From contig NAVB01001454.1 in the NCBI GenBank assembly GCA_002179805.1, positions 1 through 27,074 on the forward strand: DNA of 27,074 nucleotides, read 5' to 3'. Under the pieces are notes generated by a model that made no database searches, was not told the origin of the DNA, and saw only the letters and a list, made by a program, of their open reading frames with translations. The position numbers and the translations under genes were made by a program. Source of the DNA: Acanthamoeba lenticulata. Its lineage: Eukaryota; Discosea; Longamoebia; Acanthamoebidae. Below are positions 1-10,400 of the stretch, in pieces (the first letter of the stretch is position 1; each line of letters starts with the position of its first letter).

Positions 1-115
1 TTGTACTTATCACTCCACGTCAACAAGATACGTTCTTCTTGAACTGTGTGTAAACTGCGCTACGTGTAGCTCAAGACTGGTCCAAGCTCTCTATCCCCTT
101 TTTTAAGCCCCACTC

Positions 116-225
116 GGGCGTCATGACCGATATGTGTCGTTGTACTACACGATGACTCACAATGGAAGTCGGTGGGCCCACCGAGTCATCGTGTAGTACA
201 ACGACACATATCGGTCATGACGCCC
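116..225. repeat. 43-bp perfect inverted repeat (hairpin) with nested palindrome
   Basis: Positions 116-158 are the exact reverse complement of 183-225, separated by a 24-base spacer (159-182). The spacer carries its own palindrome, GGTGGGCCCACC at 171-182. The inner part of the arm, ACCGATATGTGTCGTTGTACT, occurs at 126-146, inverted at 195-215, and a third time in direct orientation at 244-264. It lies about 260 bp beyond the stop codon of the minus-strand RhoGEF gene. If transcribed it would fold into a long perfect stem. No transposase or target-site duplication is visible. Confidence 0.95.
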
Positions 226-484
226 CATGGCACCGCCAACATAACCGATATGTGTCGTTGTACTTACACAACCGAATACTAAAGGTGGTGTGTGGAGTCG
301 ATCGGAAAAAGAACTTGCGTTGCGTGTCAACCCTCAAGTCTGCACCACAACTTATTATTTCGAATTCAAGAGTTTTTTTATCTTTTCTTAATGGGTACAA
401 AAACATATTGCATTGCTTTGCTCGCAGGCATGACTGCACTATGTACATCTCGAAAGGGAAAAAGGTGAGCCACTGCTGCGGCTC
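226..484. other. Non-coding flank, probable 3' region of the RhoGEF gene
   Basis: Apart from the 244-264 repeat copy I see no gene here. Open frames crossing it show no family resemblance. It should contain the minus-strand 3' untranslated region of the RhoGEF gene that stops at 485. An A/T-rich stretch around 350-380 could hold its polyadenylation signal, but no perfect minus-strand AATAAA is obvious. Positions 1-115 likewise show nothing recognisable. Confidence 0.5.
244..264 (+). repeat. Third copy of the 21-bp core of the hairpin arm
   Basis: This is an exact 21-base match to 126-146, in the same orientation, lying just outside the right arm. Flanking bases differ on both sides, so it is a separate partial copy and not an extension of the hairpin. 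Confidence 0.9.
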
Positions 485-3285
485 TCACGACCGGATGGAT
501 GAGACTTTTGACCTGGCCTCCTCGAGGTCGAACGTGGAGCCATCGAGCATGTCCGTGGCGGTGAGTGAGCGTGACAGCTTGGCCTTGGCTGGAGGGACGT
601 CATGTGTCGGACGGCAAGGAATCTCCTCGTTGGAAGTGCACATCCCTAGCTCGCTCTTCATGGGCTTCACCTCGATGGGGCTGAGCGTGAGACTGCGGCG
701 TTGGTTGTTCTTATCCTTTCCCCGGCGCAGTGATAATCGGCTGATGGCGGTGTGCATGAAGGCGGAAGCGATCCGGGTGGAAGATCGGGGCGAAAGAGGT
801 TGCGGGGCGATGAAAGACGACGAGGAAAGGGGCGAGCCGAAGGAGGAGGATGAACTTGGAGAGGAGCTGCAGGAGGACGTCGAAGCGATTGATGATGATG
901 ATGACGAAGAAGAGTCCGAGTGGTTCCGGTGCCGGCGGCTCGAACGAGCGGCCAGGCCAGCTTGGTCGAGCGACGAACTGCGCAATTTGAACCGCTGCTT
1001 GGCCGCCTCGGCTCCGCCAAGCTGGAACAGAGCAGCCTCGCTGAGACCGGGAGCAGGTGTAGAGGAACGCAGGGAGAACTTGGCCTCGGCAGTTGGCAGA
1101 GAGCTGCTTGAAGGAGTAATGAAGCAAGTCAGACATTGATCGTTACAATAAACAAACGCAAGACAGACAGGCGTACTATGCTCGGGCCTTGCCGTGGCTG
1201 CTTGCGTAGAGCCCAACACTTTGGATGGCTTCTTCGAACGCCTCTCGCCAGGCGCGGCGTTCTTCCCGGTCCTTGGCGTGCAGGATGTAGTGGACCCCAT
1301 CGGCTTGAGAGACGCGCAGACTGAGAGAGACTGACTTGTCGTTTTGCACGGTTCCAGACAGAAGACAGAGCGAGTCGACGAATTGGTAGCGACCGGTGCC
1401 CTTGTGGAAGAAGGTGCTGCCTCGCTTCGGTCGGGTCATGAGAAGAACGTCGCTGAACAGGAAGAAGTAGCAGCGCTTGGACTTGAGGGTCTCCTCATCG
1501 AAAATCTTCAGGTAGCCTTCCTTGATGAACTTGCGGCCAGGTTTAATGAAAGACTGCAAGGTGGGTTGTGGTTTGCTTAGCGACTTTCTAGAACGGAGCG
1601 AAGAGGAGGAGGTAAGGACACTTACGTCAGTGTAGCCGCTGATCAGGTAGCTCAGGTTCAAAATTACAGTCAAGTTGTCGAACTTGCTCTTCTCCGTGTT
1701 GATGTAGGTCGCAACTTCCTCCATCTTCGGCAACACAACGGACAGTTTGGCATTGTCCGGGTGCGAGGGAGGTGTGTTGTTCAAGAGATCCTGCAACAGG
1801 CCGAAACGAAAGCCGTTGTTAGCGGTTTCGGCAGGTTTGCCAAATCCTTCAACTACAGCGTTACGCACCCGAAGCAGGAGCAAGTAGCGTGGGATCCGCT
1901 GGATGGGCGTCACCAGGAGGGAGCTGAAGCTCAACTTGGAGCCCTTCTCCTTGACGAGCTCCTTGAAGACGTTCGTTTCCTTGATTCTTTCTAGGGCATC
2001 TACGCTGCTCTGGTAGGTATTGACAAAGGCCGAGTAGAATTTGAAAGAGTCCGTCTGATTATAGAAAAAAGAAATTAGCGGTTTCACAGCAACCACGAAT
2101 TCCGCGATTCCTGGGAGTTGCGGACGGAAAAGGAAATGGAAATCACATACCACGGTAAGGAAAGCATCACCAACTTGAAGCTCCGCGTCGTTGCCTGAGT
2201 CAATGTGCACCTGCAGGGCTTGCAGGCTGCGCAAGAACGCCGAGTTGAGCTCGTAGATGGTGACGATGTTGGTGAACACCTCCTTGACGTCCTCCCATGA
2301 GGGGGCATGCTTCTCCCCGTGGCTCATCAGGCGGGCCAGCCCTGGACTCTGTGCTGGGTGCTTGGAGATCAGCTCGAGCGGTTCGAAGTAGCCCTGCACG
2401 TGGCGGTTGTCAGGTAAGCGAACCAGGTGGTAGAGATCATGTCGGTCGGAATGGAGCACAACGTACCTCGACCATCTCACGCAGGTTGTGCACGTAGCTG
2501 GTCTCTGTAGTCAGGATCTCCTTGATTATAAAGCGGCGCTTGCGGTAAGCCTTCTTCTCGCGCAGCACTTGGTTGGTAACAGAGTCGTCCGACTCGTCGC
2601 ATGACGAGCTCAGGCTAGAGGAGTCGCCGGTGGAGTTCGAGAACGAGTCTTCTTCGCTCTCTTCGTGAAAGATGTCGCAGACCTTGTTCTTGCGTATGGA
2701 CTTGGAGCCCTTCTTCAGGGTAGGAATACAGAGAAACTCGCCAGCGTCCACGTCGGTGATGCTCCGGGGCCTCGTTGGGGAGATGACAGGCACGACTGGC
2801 ATGTCGGTGGCGAATGTTCCAAACCTCAGCTCTTCGCCCAACTTTCTTTCGTCGCCAGAACAGCTGTTCTGGCTTTGTTCCTTACCTTCACGCGGGCTAA
2901 TAAAACCTTCAACAGCGTCAAAGGTGATAGTCTCGCGGCTGTCGATCACGCGCATGGTTGGGTGATGAAGCATGCACCCTGTGGTATTGCGACGCATCAT
3001 GGCCATATGCGATACCGCCACACTGCACGGCTGGTGGTCTGTCTGGTTGTTCTTGAAGCTCTGGTGGGAGAAGGCCAAACTGAAGAAGAAGTCGAAGGAA
3101 CGGTGGAAGTAGAGCTGGGGTTGTCGTGAGCGTCTCGTTGCGAGGGGAGTGGCACACGAGCGTGCTCCATTTTTTGCCTGGTTGCCCGGAGCCGGAAGCA
3201 GATTGTTTCCTTTCTTTCTTCTATGGGCCTGCAGCCCAGACCACCACGCGCTTTCCGGTTCAAGCATTCGACTGTTTCGGAGCAT
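485..3285 (-). CDS. Rho guanine nucleotide exchange factor (DH-PH) with serine-rich tail
   Basis: Predicted Dbl-family exchange factor that activates Rho/Rac GTPases. Exons: 3285-2467, 2393-2151, 2054-1869, 1790-1626, 1553-1177 and 1103-485 (802 aa). The first four introns are phase 0, the last phase 2. Residues about 1-245 are a polar, serine-rich leader. The DH domain runs about 246-465: it opens with ILTTETSYVHNLREM, contains the CR3 signature PIQRIPRYLLLL (about 404-415) and continues to LISGYTD. The PH domain is about 480-590, with GYLKIFDEE, CYFFLFSDVLL and a terminal helix containing the PH tryptophan (EERRAWREAFEEAI). Residues 597-802 are a disordered Ser-rich tail reached only by splicing across a split stop codon. 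The start at 3285 has a strong GCCACCATG context; an in-frame ATG at 3006 is the alternative. Domain calls are secure; start and tail are less so. Confidence 0.82.
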
Positions 3286-3674
3286 GGTGGCCTTCCATGG
3301 CGGGAGTTGAAACTATTTCCTTATCATGGTAGGGAGCCGTAGAACAATCGAGAACAAGCTGCCCGGCAAGCTCCATTTCAAACATGGAAACTGCGCATAC
3401 CAGCAGAGGCAAATGAGCAGCGATACGCTGGGTCAGGATGCTTTAGCAGCAAGCCACGCAGCTGCTGGACAACAGCCGTAATTTAGACTTTGTCCTTACC
3501 CGCGCCTGCACGTGCAGCAGAAAGCTGTTTTCTCAAAAATATTCTTTTCGACTCACACAAAGGAAAAGAAAACGTCCGGGGCGAGATTTGCGCAGGAATC
3601 AAAGCGCAAGCATGAGTGCGTGATCGATAGCAACCTTTTTGCCATTGCCGAACCCACTTGCACCCTCTCTGTAT
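3286..3674. promoter_or_regulatory. Divergent promoter region between RhoGEF and CUL4
   Basis: This 389-bp stretch separates two genes transcribed away from each other, so it must contain both promoters and 5' leaders. I see no clear TATA box. The one distinct element is a 12-bp perfect palindrome, CTGCACGTGCAG at 3506-3517, whose centre CACGTG is an E-box. No convincing gene is present; the open frames here lack ATG starts or family similarity. Confidence 0.5.
3506..3517. promoter_or_regulatory. Palindromic E-box (CACGTG core)
   Basis: CTGCACGTGCAG is a perfect 12-bp palindrome centred on CACGTG, the classical binding site of bHLH factors. It sits 158 bp upstream of the CUL4 ATG and about 220 bp upstream of the RhoGEF start. 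A regulatory role is inferred only from the motif and its position. Confidence 0.35.
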
Positions 3675-6600
3675 ATGTCTTCTTTGCAATCGGAGCAACA
3701 AAGGAGGAGAAAGAGCCCCGAAAGCAACTCCACAACCACGGCATCTGCAAAGAGATCCCGCGTCGACGATCGGCCATCTTCTCCTGCGCACAAGAGAAAA
3801 TTTGACAGCTCTCCCTCTTCTTCTGCTCTCTTAAGCTCACCTACGCCCTCGCCCAAGAAAACCAAGCTCACCATGTCAACTGCGCCAAATGGAGGGCTGC
3901 GAAACAGTGCTGGCGGCAAGCCTGTGAAGAAGCTTGTAATAAGGGGTCTTTCCAGTACGTGCATCGCTCCTTTGGTTTGATGATGGTGATGACGCTCATG
4001 ACCGCTCTTGCAGCCTCTAAAGGACTACCAGAGGACTATGAACAAAAAACGTGGGAGAAGCTGCGCGCTGCCATCGTAGCCGTGCAAAGCAAAGAAGCCA
4101 TCCAGTATGGTGAAGAGGAGCTCTACAAGGTATCAACCTCTCCCATTCCTCCCGTTCTCTCCACGCAGCGATCGATTATGTTCTGCAGATTTCGTCCTGT
4201 TCAGGATTCGTTCTGACCATTGAAAACCTTACGCGCCCACCTCGTTGCAGGCCACCGAGAACTTGTGCTCGCAGAAGCTGGGCGCTAGTCTATATGGTCG
4301 CATTCGAGGCGAGTGCGAACGACACATCCACGCACAGCGGACTGCCCTGCAGCAGCTGGCCCGCTCGCAAGAGCCCACTACGTTCCTCCTTTCTGTAAAT
4401 ACCGTGTGGAACGATTACTGCCAGTCAATGGTGCGAAGCTGCCCTACGCGCCTGCCCCCTTTTCGCTAGTGCTGACATGGTCTACGCCTTGGCGTGTCGC
4501 GTAACAGTTTTACATTCGAAGCATCTTCTTGTACCTGGATCGCACGTATGTGATCCAGACAGCTGGCGTCAGCTCGCTGTGGGACCTCGGGCTTCAGCTC
4601 TGGCGCGACAACGTCGCCGCCGAGCCAGACGTGGAAAAAAAGCTCGTGGTTGGACTACTCGCACTCATCGAGCGCGAGCGTGACGGCGAAATGGTTGAAC
4701 GTGACCTCATCAAGAACCTCCTCCGCATGCTGGCCTCCATTGGTCTCTACTCTGAGCGTTTCGAGAAGAACTTTGTCGTCGCCTCAGGCAAATACTACTC
4801 GCAAGAGGTACGTCATATTCCATTCGTTCTACACGCTTCTGTCTACCGTTGCTCTCCCCTTCTCTTCAAAATCGAGGCTCAGCGAGTATCACTCATTCTC
4901 CTTCTGCAACGTTAAATGCCTGTTAGTCGGCGCGCTTGTTGGCCGACACAGAGATCGCCGACTACTTGGCACACGCAGAGGAGCGCCTCTTGCAGGAGGA
5001 ACAGCGCGTGACTCACTACTTGGAGCCCTCTACGCGACGTTTGTTATTGACATCTGTCGAGAATGCTCTCATTGCTGCGCACGCCGAGAGCATCCTTCAA
5101 AAGGGCTTTGACCGCCTCGTCGAACAGGGCCGGGTTACGGTATCACCTCCCTCTTCCTCTCATTGCACTACTTGGCTTGGAAACAGTTGTTGGCTGAAGA
5201 AAAATAACGCTGCACGTAGGACTTGGCCCGTCTTTACTCGCTCTACGCTCGCGTTCAAAGTTTGCCCCTTATCCGCGCTGCGTTCAACGCCTACATCAAA
5301 TCATCAGGCTCCGAGATCGTCAACGATGCCGAGCGGGACAAGACGATGGTCCAGACTCTGCTCGAGCTCAAGGTCTCTGCTTCCCCTCTGTTCTCCAGCG
5401 TCCAACGCCATGTGACTCACGCGCATTCTTTTCATCCCGTGCGGCGGCTTCGAATGGTGGTATACATGTAGGCCAAGCTCGACACAATCTTGCGAGAGGC
5501 TTTCCAATCGCAGGACATGTTCTCCCACGCTATGAAGGAGGCTTTCGAGCACTTTATCAACACCCGCGAAAACCGACCCGCCGAACTCATCGCCAAGTTC
5601 GTCGATGCCAAACTCAAGGTTGCCTCTCGCCCCATCCTCGGGTCTGCTAGAGCTTTAGGAAGGACTCAGTCTGACAACGTCTTTCTGCAGGCGGGCAACA
5701 AGGCAGCCTCCGAGGAGGAGCTCGAGTCGCTGATGGATCGTGTGATGGTGCTGTTCCGGTTCATCAACGGGAAGGACGTGTTCGAGGCCTTCTACAAGAA
5801 GGACCTCGCTAAGCGGCTTCTCCTGGGCAAGAGCGCTTCCATTGATGCTGAGAAGTCTATGATCTCCAAGCTCAAGACCGAGTGCGGCAGCGGCTTCACC
5901 GCCAAGCTCGAGGGCATGTTCAAGGACGTTGAGCTGTCTAAAGACATCATGATCTCGTTCCGCCAGTCGCGCCAGGCCCACGAGGTACACCACACTCTCA
6001 AAAATCCAGCACTGAAAGGAGTACTCAATGTTATTGTCAACTGCAACAGTTGAAGGACCTCGAGGTCAACGTGAGCGTGCTGACGACGGGCTACTGGCCG
6101 GCCTACACACCGCTCGACATTAAGCTGCCGCCGCAGCTGGCTCAGTGTCAGGACGTCTTCCGCGCGTTTTACATGAGCAAGTACCAGGGCCGACGCCTCT
6201 TCTGGCAACACACCCTGGGCCACACCGTGCTCAAGTCCTTCTTTCCCAAGGTACTTTATAATATAACTATTATTATGCATAGCGCATTCGCACGTGATGT
6301 TCATTACTAAGCAATGAGTCACAAACATAAACTGCAGGGGCGCAAGGAGCTGGCTGTATCGCTTGTACAAACAGTGGTGATGCTCCTGTTCAACGACACC
6401 AAGTCGCTCTCCTACAAGGAGATCGCCGAAGCCACGGGCATCGAGCAGAAGGAGGTTCGTAGTCACTCGTTCGCACTCGCATAACGCGTCCTGAGCCTAA
6501 TTGTATCTCTTCGTCCATGAAATGCAGCTGCACCGAACGTTGCTCTCGCTGGCGTGTGGTAAGGTACGACCTCTGACGAAGGAGCCCAAGGGCAAGGAAG

Positions 6601-7089
6601 TGGGTGAGGCGGATGTGTTCCACTTCAACGACGACTTCCGACACAAGCTCTACCGCATTAAGGTCAACTCCATCCAAATGAAGGAGACCGTACGTCACCG
6701 ACGCCACTTCCTTTCTTCTTTTACCATCATGACCCACTCGTGACCCACTACAGGAGGAGGAGAACACCAAGACAAAGGAGAGCGTCTTCCAGGACCGGCA
6801 GTTCCAGATCGATGCGGCCATTGTGCGAATCATGAAGACGCGCAAGACTCTCACCCACAACCAGCTCATGGCCGAGCTCTACCAGCAGCTCAAGTTCCCC
6901 CTCAAGGTCAGCATCAGTCGTCATCGCTCGTACTCGTTTTGTTTTTGTTGACACAATCGTCATGTTGTGTTCTTGTCGTCGTTCACCACACAGCCGGCGG
7001 ACGTGAAGAAGCGGATTGAGAGCTTGATCGACCGGGAGTACCTGGAGCGCGACTCAAAGAACACCAACCTCTACAACTACCTCGCTTGA
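3675..7089 (+). CDS. CUL4: Cullin-4, scaffold of CRL4 ubiquitin ligases
   Basis: Scaffold joining the DDB1 adaptor to the Rbx1 RING/E2 module for ubiquitination of nuclear and chromatin substrates. Thirteen exons: 3675-3954, 4014-4129, 4251-4430, 4508-4807, 4927-5139, 5220-5372, 5472-5618, 5691-5984, 6050-6250, 6338-6454, 6528-6689, 6754-6906 and 6994-7089. All phases join to give 803 aa. Residues 1-90 are a Ser-rich leader with basic nuclear-localisation-like clusters (AKRSR, HKRKF, PKKTK), as in CUL4B. The conserved body starts at KKLVIRGL. Diagnostic segments include [43 protein letters not shown] and [10 protein letters not shown]. The C-terminal winged-helix domain carries the neddylation motif IVRIMK, with Lys749 as acceptor, and the family ending of short aromatic residues. 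An upstream in-frame extension begins with TTG, so ATG 3675 is used. CUL4 rather than another cullin: the overall match is close along the whole length. Confidence 0.95.
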
Positions 7090-7170
7090 AAGCAAGACTC
7101 GCTGCCACTCTTGCTCATGGCGTCCACGCACAGAGGCCGCTCGTCCTCGTCTCCTGCTGCCCAAAAGAAA

Positions 7171-7182
7171 AATAAAAATAAA
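7171..7182 (+). terminator. Probable CUL4 polyadenylation signal (tandem AATAAA)
   Basis: Two overlapping-spaced AATAAA hexamers at 7171 and 7177 lie 82 bp after the CUL4 stop codon in an A-rich stretch. This is the canonical eukaryotic poly(A) signal at a sensible distance. Confidence 0.6.
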
Positions 7183-7457
7183 AGCAAGAAATACAAAATG
7201 CTCAGCCGGCAGCAACAATTTCGGTTATTGCGGACGCGCAATAGGGCCTTGAAGCAACGGCTTGGACCAGCGAACGAGGTGTGTCGCGATCTCTATCTGC
7301 AGAAACTCGCAAGACGGCTGCTGCAGAAGATTGGTGTGGGTGTTTGAAGCAAAGCAATCGATTCTTGAAAGGTAGGCGCTCCCTGTTGCGTTTCAATTTC
7401 TTTTGCATTTTGTTCGCTTATGGCAATCGATTTGGGTTAGCCCCACATCCTTTGTAG

Positions 7458-7466
7458 TATAAAAAG
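7458..7466 (+). promoter_or_regulatory. TATA-box-like element just upstream of the LRR-PP2C start
   Basis: TATAAAAAG fits the TATA consensus, but it is only 19 bp upstream of the predicted initiator ATG. A start site about 30 bp downstream would fall inside the coding region. It is therefore either not the functional TATA box or a sign that the first exon is mis-modelled. Confidence 0.3.
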
Positions 7467-7476
7467 AAGAGGGCCG

Positions 7477-10400
7477 ATGGGCGAAGTCAATGAAGCACTG
7501 GAGAAGGAGCTTGCTGCTCTCAAGGAGGAATTGAACCTTTGGAAAGGGCGCTACGAGACTGTCCATGAGGAGCGTCTCGCTCTCGAACGCAAGCTGCACG
7601 GCGAGGTACCACTTACATTTTGGAAAAATCGCTTGTTTGTGATCTGATGTGTTTTGTGGCCACCAGCAGGGCACAGCCTCGCCTGCCGTGCCAGACGCTG
7701 GCGCGGTGACCCCCGCGGCAGAGGTGAAGGAAACGAAGGAGAACGAGAAGGACGAAGAAAAAGAGACGAAGAAGAAGGATGACAAAAAGGAGGAGGCTCC
7801 AGCTTCGTCGACCAAGATAGCCGGAAGCGACTCAGCGATCATGACGCGCACGCCACCCGCTGTGCCGCCTCCTCGTGAACGTGGTCTCTCCGTCTCGGGT
7901 ACGTCGTGTAGCGCAGCGCAGACACCATCGATGATGTCGCTGACCCGCCCCCTTGCATGAACGCATGCACAGAGGAGATGGACACGCCCGTGACACTTGC
8001 GGCCGCCCCCAACCGGCCGCCTCGCGTGGCGCCACCGCGACCGGGCTCTCGTACTCTTTCCCCTACATGATTCTTTCGTTTATTTAATTATTTCTAATAT
8101 TTTATTTTCTATTTAAAAATACTTAATTTAATCCCCATTTGACTGCAGACACGCGCGTGCCTGTGCTGGACCGCTCGAAGAAGGACCTCAAAGAGTGGGA
8201 CGCCACGGAGATCCTCTCCAAGAAGTGGCTCAAGAAGCTCTATCTCTTCCAGAACCACCTCTCCAGCATCCCGCCCGAGATCGCCGAGTTCACCGAACTG
8301 CAGGTTCGTTTCTTGATCAAGTCTGCCGTTTGTATGTTTGTATGTTTGTTGGGGTCAGCGTCCTTTGATTGACGCCGCTTCTTGATACGCATGGCCGCCA
8401 GGCGCTGGACCTCAAGTACAACCGCATCAACGAATGGCCAACGGCCCTCTGCTCGGTGACCACCCTCACCGAGCTCCTGCTCGCCGGCAACCGCATCCAA
8501 AGCTTCCCGCCGGCCGACGACGTAACGCCGCCTCTCTTTTGTGTGCTCGTGTGTGATGGTCGTTGTCGTTGACGATATCATGGCTGACGTCCACTTTCCC
8601 ATGCAGATGGGCAAGCTTGTGGCGCTGAAGAAGCTGGATCTCTCGCAAAACGGCCTTCACCACTTCCCCGAGGTCCTGTGCTCGCTCCCATCGCTTGCCG
8701 AGCTGGCCCTCGACCGCAACTACCTCGAGAGCCTCTCCCCCGCCATCGGCCGCCTCTCCGCACTCACGCGTCTCAGGTAACTTTTAATTGTTATTATTTC
8801 ATAATTTATTCATAATTTATTCACATTTTTTCATACATGAATGTACAGCATCAAGGCCAACAGCCTCAAGTCGTTGCCCGAGGAGCTGGGCAACCTGGAG
8901 CAACTGCAGGAGCTGTGCATCGCCGACAACGAAGTCGCGGCGCTGCCCGACGGCCTGGGCAAGCTGGTTAACTTGCAACAGCTGGACATCTCGGAGAACG
9001 CCATCGTGGCGCTGCCCGACGACGTGTCGGGCCTCACCGCGCTTCAGAGGCTCAACGCCAAGCGCAACCGCCTCGAGACCATCCCGGAGAGCGCCACCGT
9101 CACGGAGACCGGCGGCTTCTACTCGCTGGTCGAGCTCAACCTGGCCCACAACCGGCTGGCCGCGTGGCCGTCGGCCCTGTGGACCTGCGAGGCGCTGCGC
9201 GTGCTCAACGTGACGGCCAACATCCTGCCGGAAGTGCCCGCCGAGATCAGCTACCTGTACAACCTCACCCACCTCCACCTTAACGCCAACCGCATCGCTT
9301 CCGTCGCCGCCGAACTGGGACAGCTCGCCGCCCTCGACACCCTCGAGCTCAGCTTCAACGCGCTCGACGACGTTCCGACCGACCTGGCCTACCTGGCCGC
9401 CCTCCGCGTGCTCTCCCTTGGCTACAACCGCCTCACGTCCGACACCCTTCCGGACTTCTCCCCGCTCGCCGCCCTCGAGCAGCTCTTCCTCGCTGGCAAC
9501 CCCCTCGGCCACGTGCCCGCCTGGGTGTCTGCCCTCCCCGCCCTGTCCCAGCTCCACCTGCACCTGGTGCCTCCTCCCCTCCCCCTCGTCCTCTGTATTA
9601 TTGCACCACCCGAGTCTGGGCCTCGAGGCCTTTGGGCCCGGGTGGGCCGACCCGGGTGGGCCCCTCCTCCCCCCGGGTGGTGCGCCTTCGTAGAAGAAAC
9701 ATTCCTGTATCGCGGCGTGCTGGGGTCTGACGCGGGGCCGGCTGGCTGGTGCCGGGTGGGATGTGCCAGGCGGGGCTGACGGCGTTGCCTGACGATCTGT
9801 GTGCTCTGGCGACGTTGCAGTACCTGGACGTGTCAGGCAACAAGGTATCGCACGAACTCTTTTAGCCATCTAGCACGCGTTACCATTTGATTCTGTCCTT
9901 CCTTCCTTTTAGAGCTTCTTCTTCCTTTTTTATTTGAATTCCGCATTCCTCCTGAAGAAAAGAACAACTAATTGAGCGTTGGCCTGTTTCGCAAAATAGC
10001 TTACGTCCCTGCCTAGCAACATCCAAAACCTCTCTGGCCTGCAGCGCATCATCGCGTGCCACAATGATATCGACGCTGCCGGCGTGCCGGACTCGATTGA
10101 CGACCTGCGTGAACTGGAAGAACTCGACCTCTCCTATAATAAGCTCGCATCGGTTCCGGAGGGCCTGCGCTATCTAAAGGACCGGGTCCATATCCTGGTC
10201 CAGGGCAATTCTCTTGACGACGACTCGTTACAGACCTTCCATACTCACACGTGGACCCCCTCGAAGCGCTTCAAGGTCAAAAATCCCCTCCCGCATCTAA
10301 CCCCTCGATTTGCCTTGACCAAAGTCAAGACCGGTTTCTGGCTCGCTCCATCTCACGTGCGCCCGCGCCGGCCGCCTACTAGGTTTCGTCTGCGGAGATC

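Larger units (their letters stand above)
7090..7476 (+). other. CUL4 3' region and upstream region of the LRR-PP2C gene
   Basis: This spans 387 bp between two genes in the same orientation. It holds the tandem AATAAA near 7171 and a TATA-like TATAAAAAG at 7458-7466. A short open frame at 7111-7347 begins with TTG, has no family resemblance and is best read as untranslated sequence. Confidence 0.5.

Noticed and set aside
162..1139. 325-codon plus-strand open frame
   Set aside because: It crosses the hairpin and lies antisense to the Ser-rich RhoGEF tail; the Glu/Asp runs are the complement of Ser codons. No recognisable domain.
485..1300. Independent minus-strand gene of 271 aa downstream of the RhoGEF
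   Set aside because: Its first part overlaps the PH-domain exon in another frame. A good donor at 1176 and acceptor at 1104 in matching phase make 1103-485 the last RhoGEF exon instead.
3639..3674. Upstream start for CUL4 adding 12 residues
   Set aside because: The putative initiator is TTG. The first ATG in frame is at 3675.
7111..7347. Small basic protein after CUL4
   Set aside because: The frame begins at TTG, contains the CUL4 poly(A) signals and has no recognisable similarity. Best explained as 3' untranslated sequence.
8817..9869. 350-codon minus-strand open frame opposite the LRR exon
   Set aside because: It is antisense to the repeated LRR coding sequence, so periodic composition keeps it open. 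No independent support.
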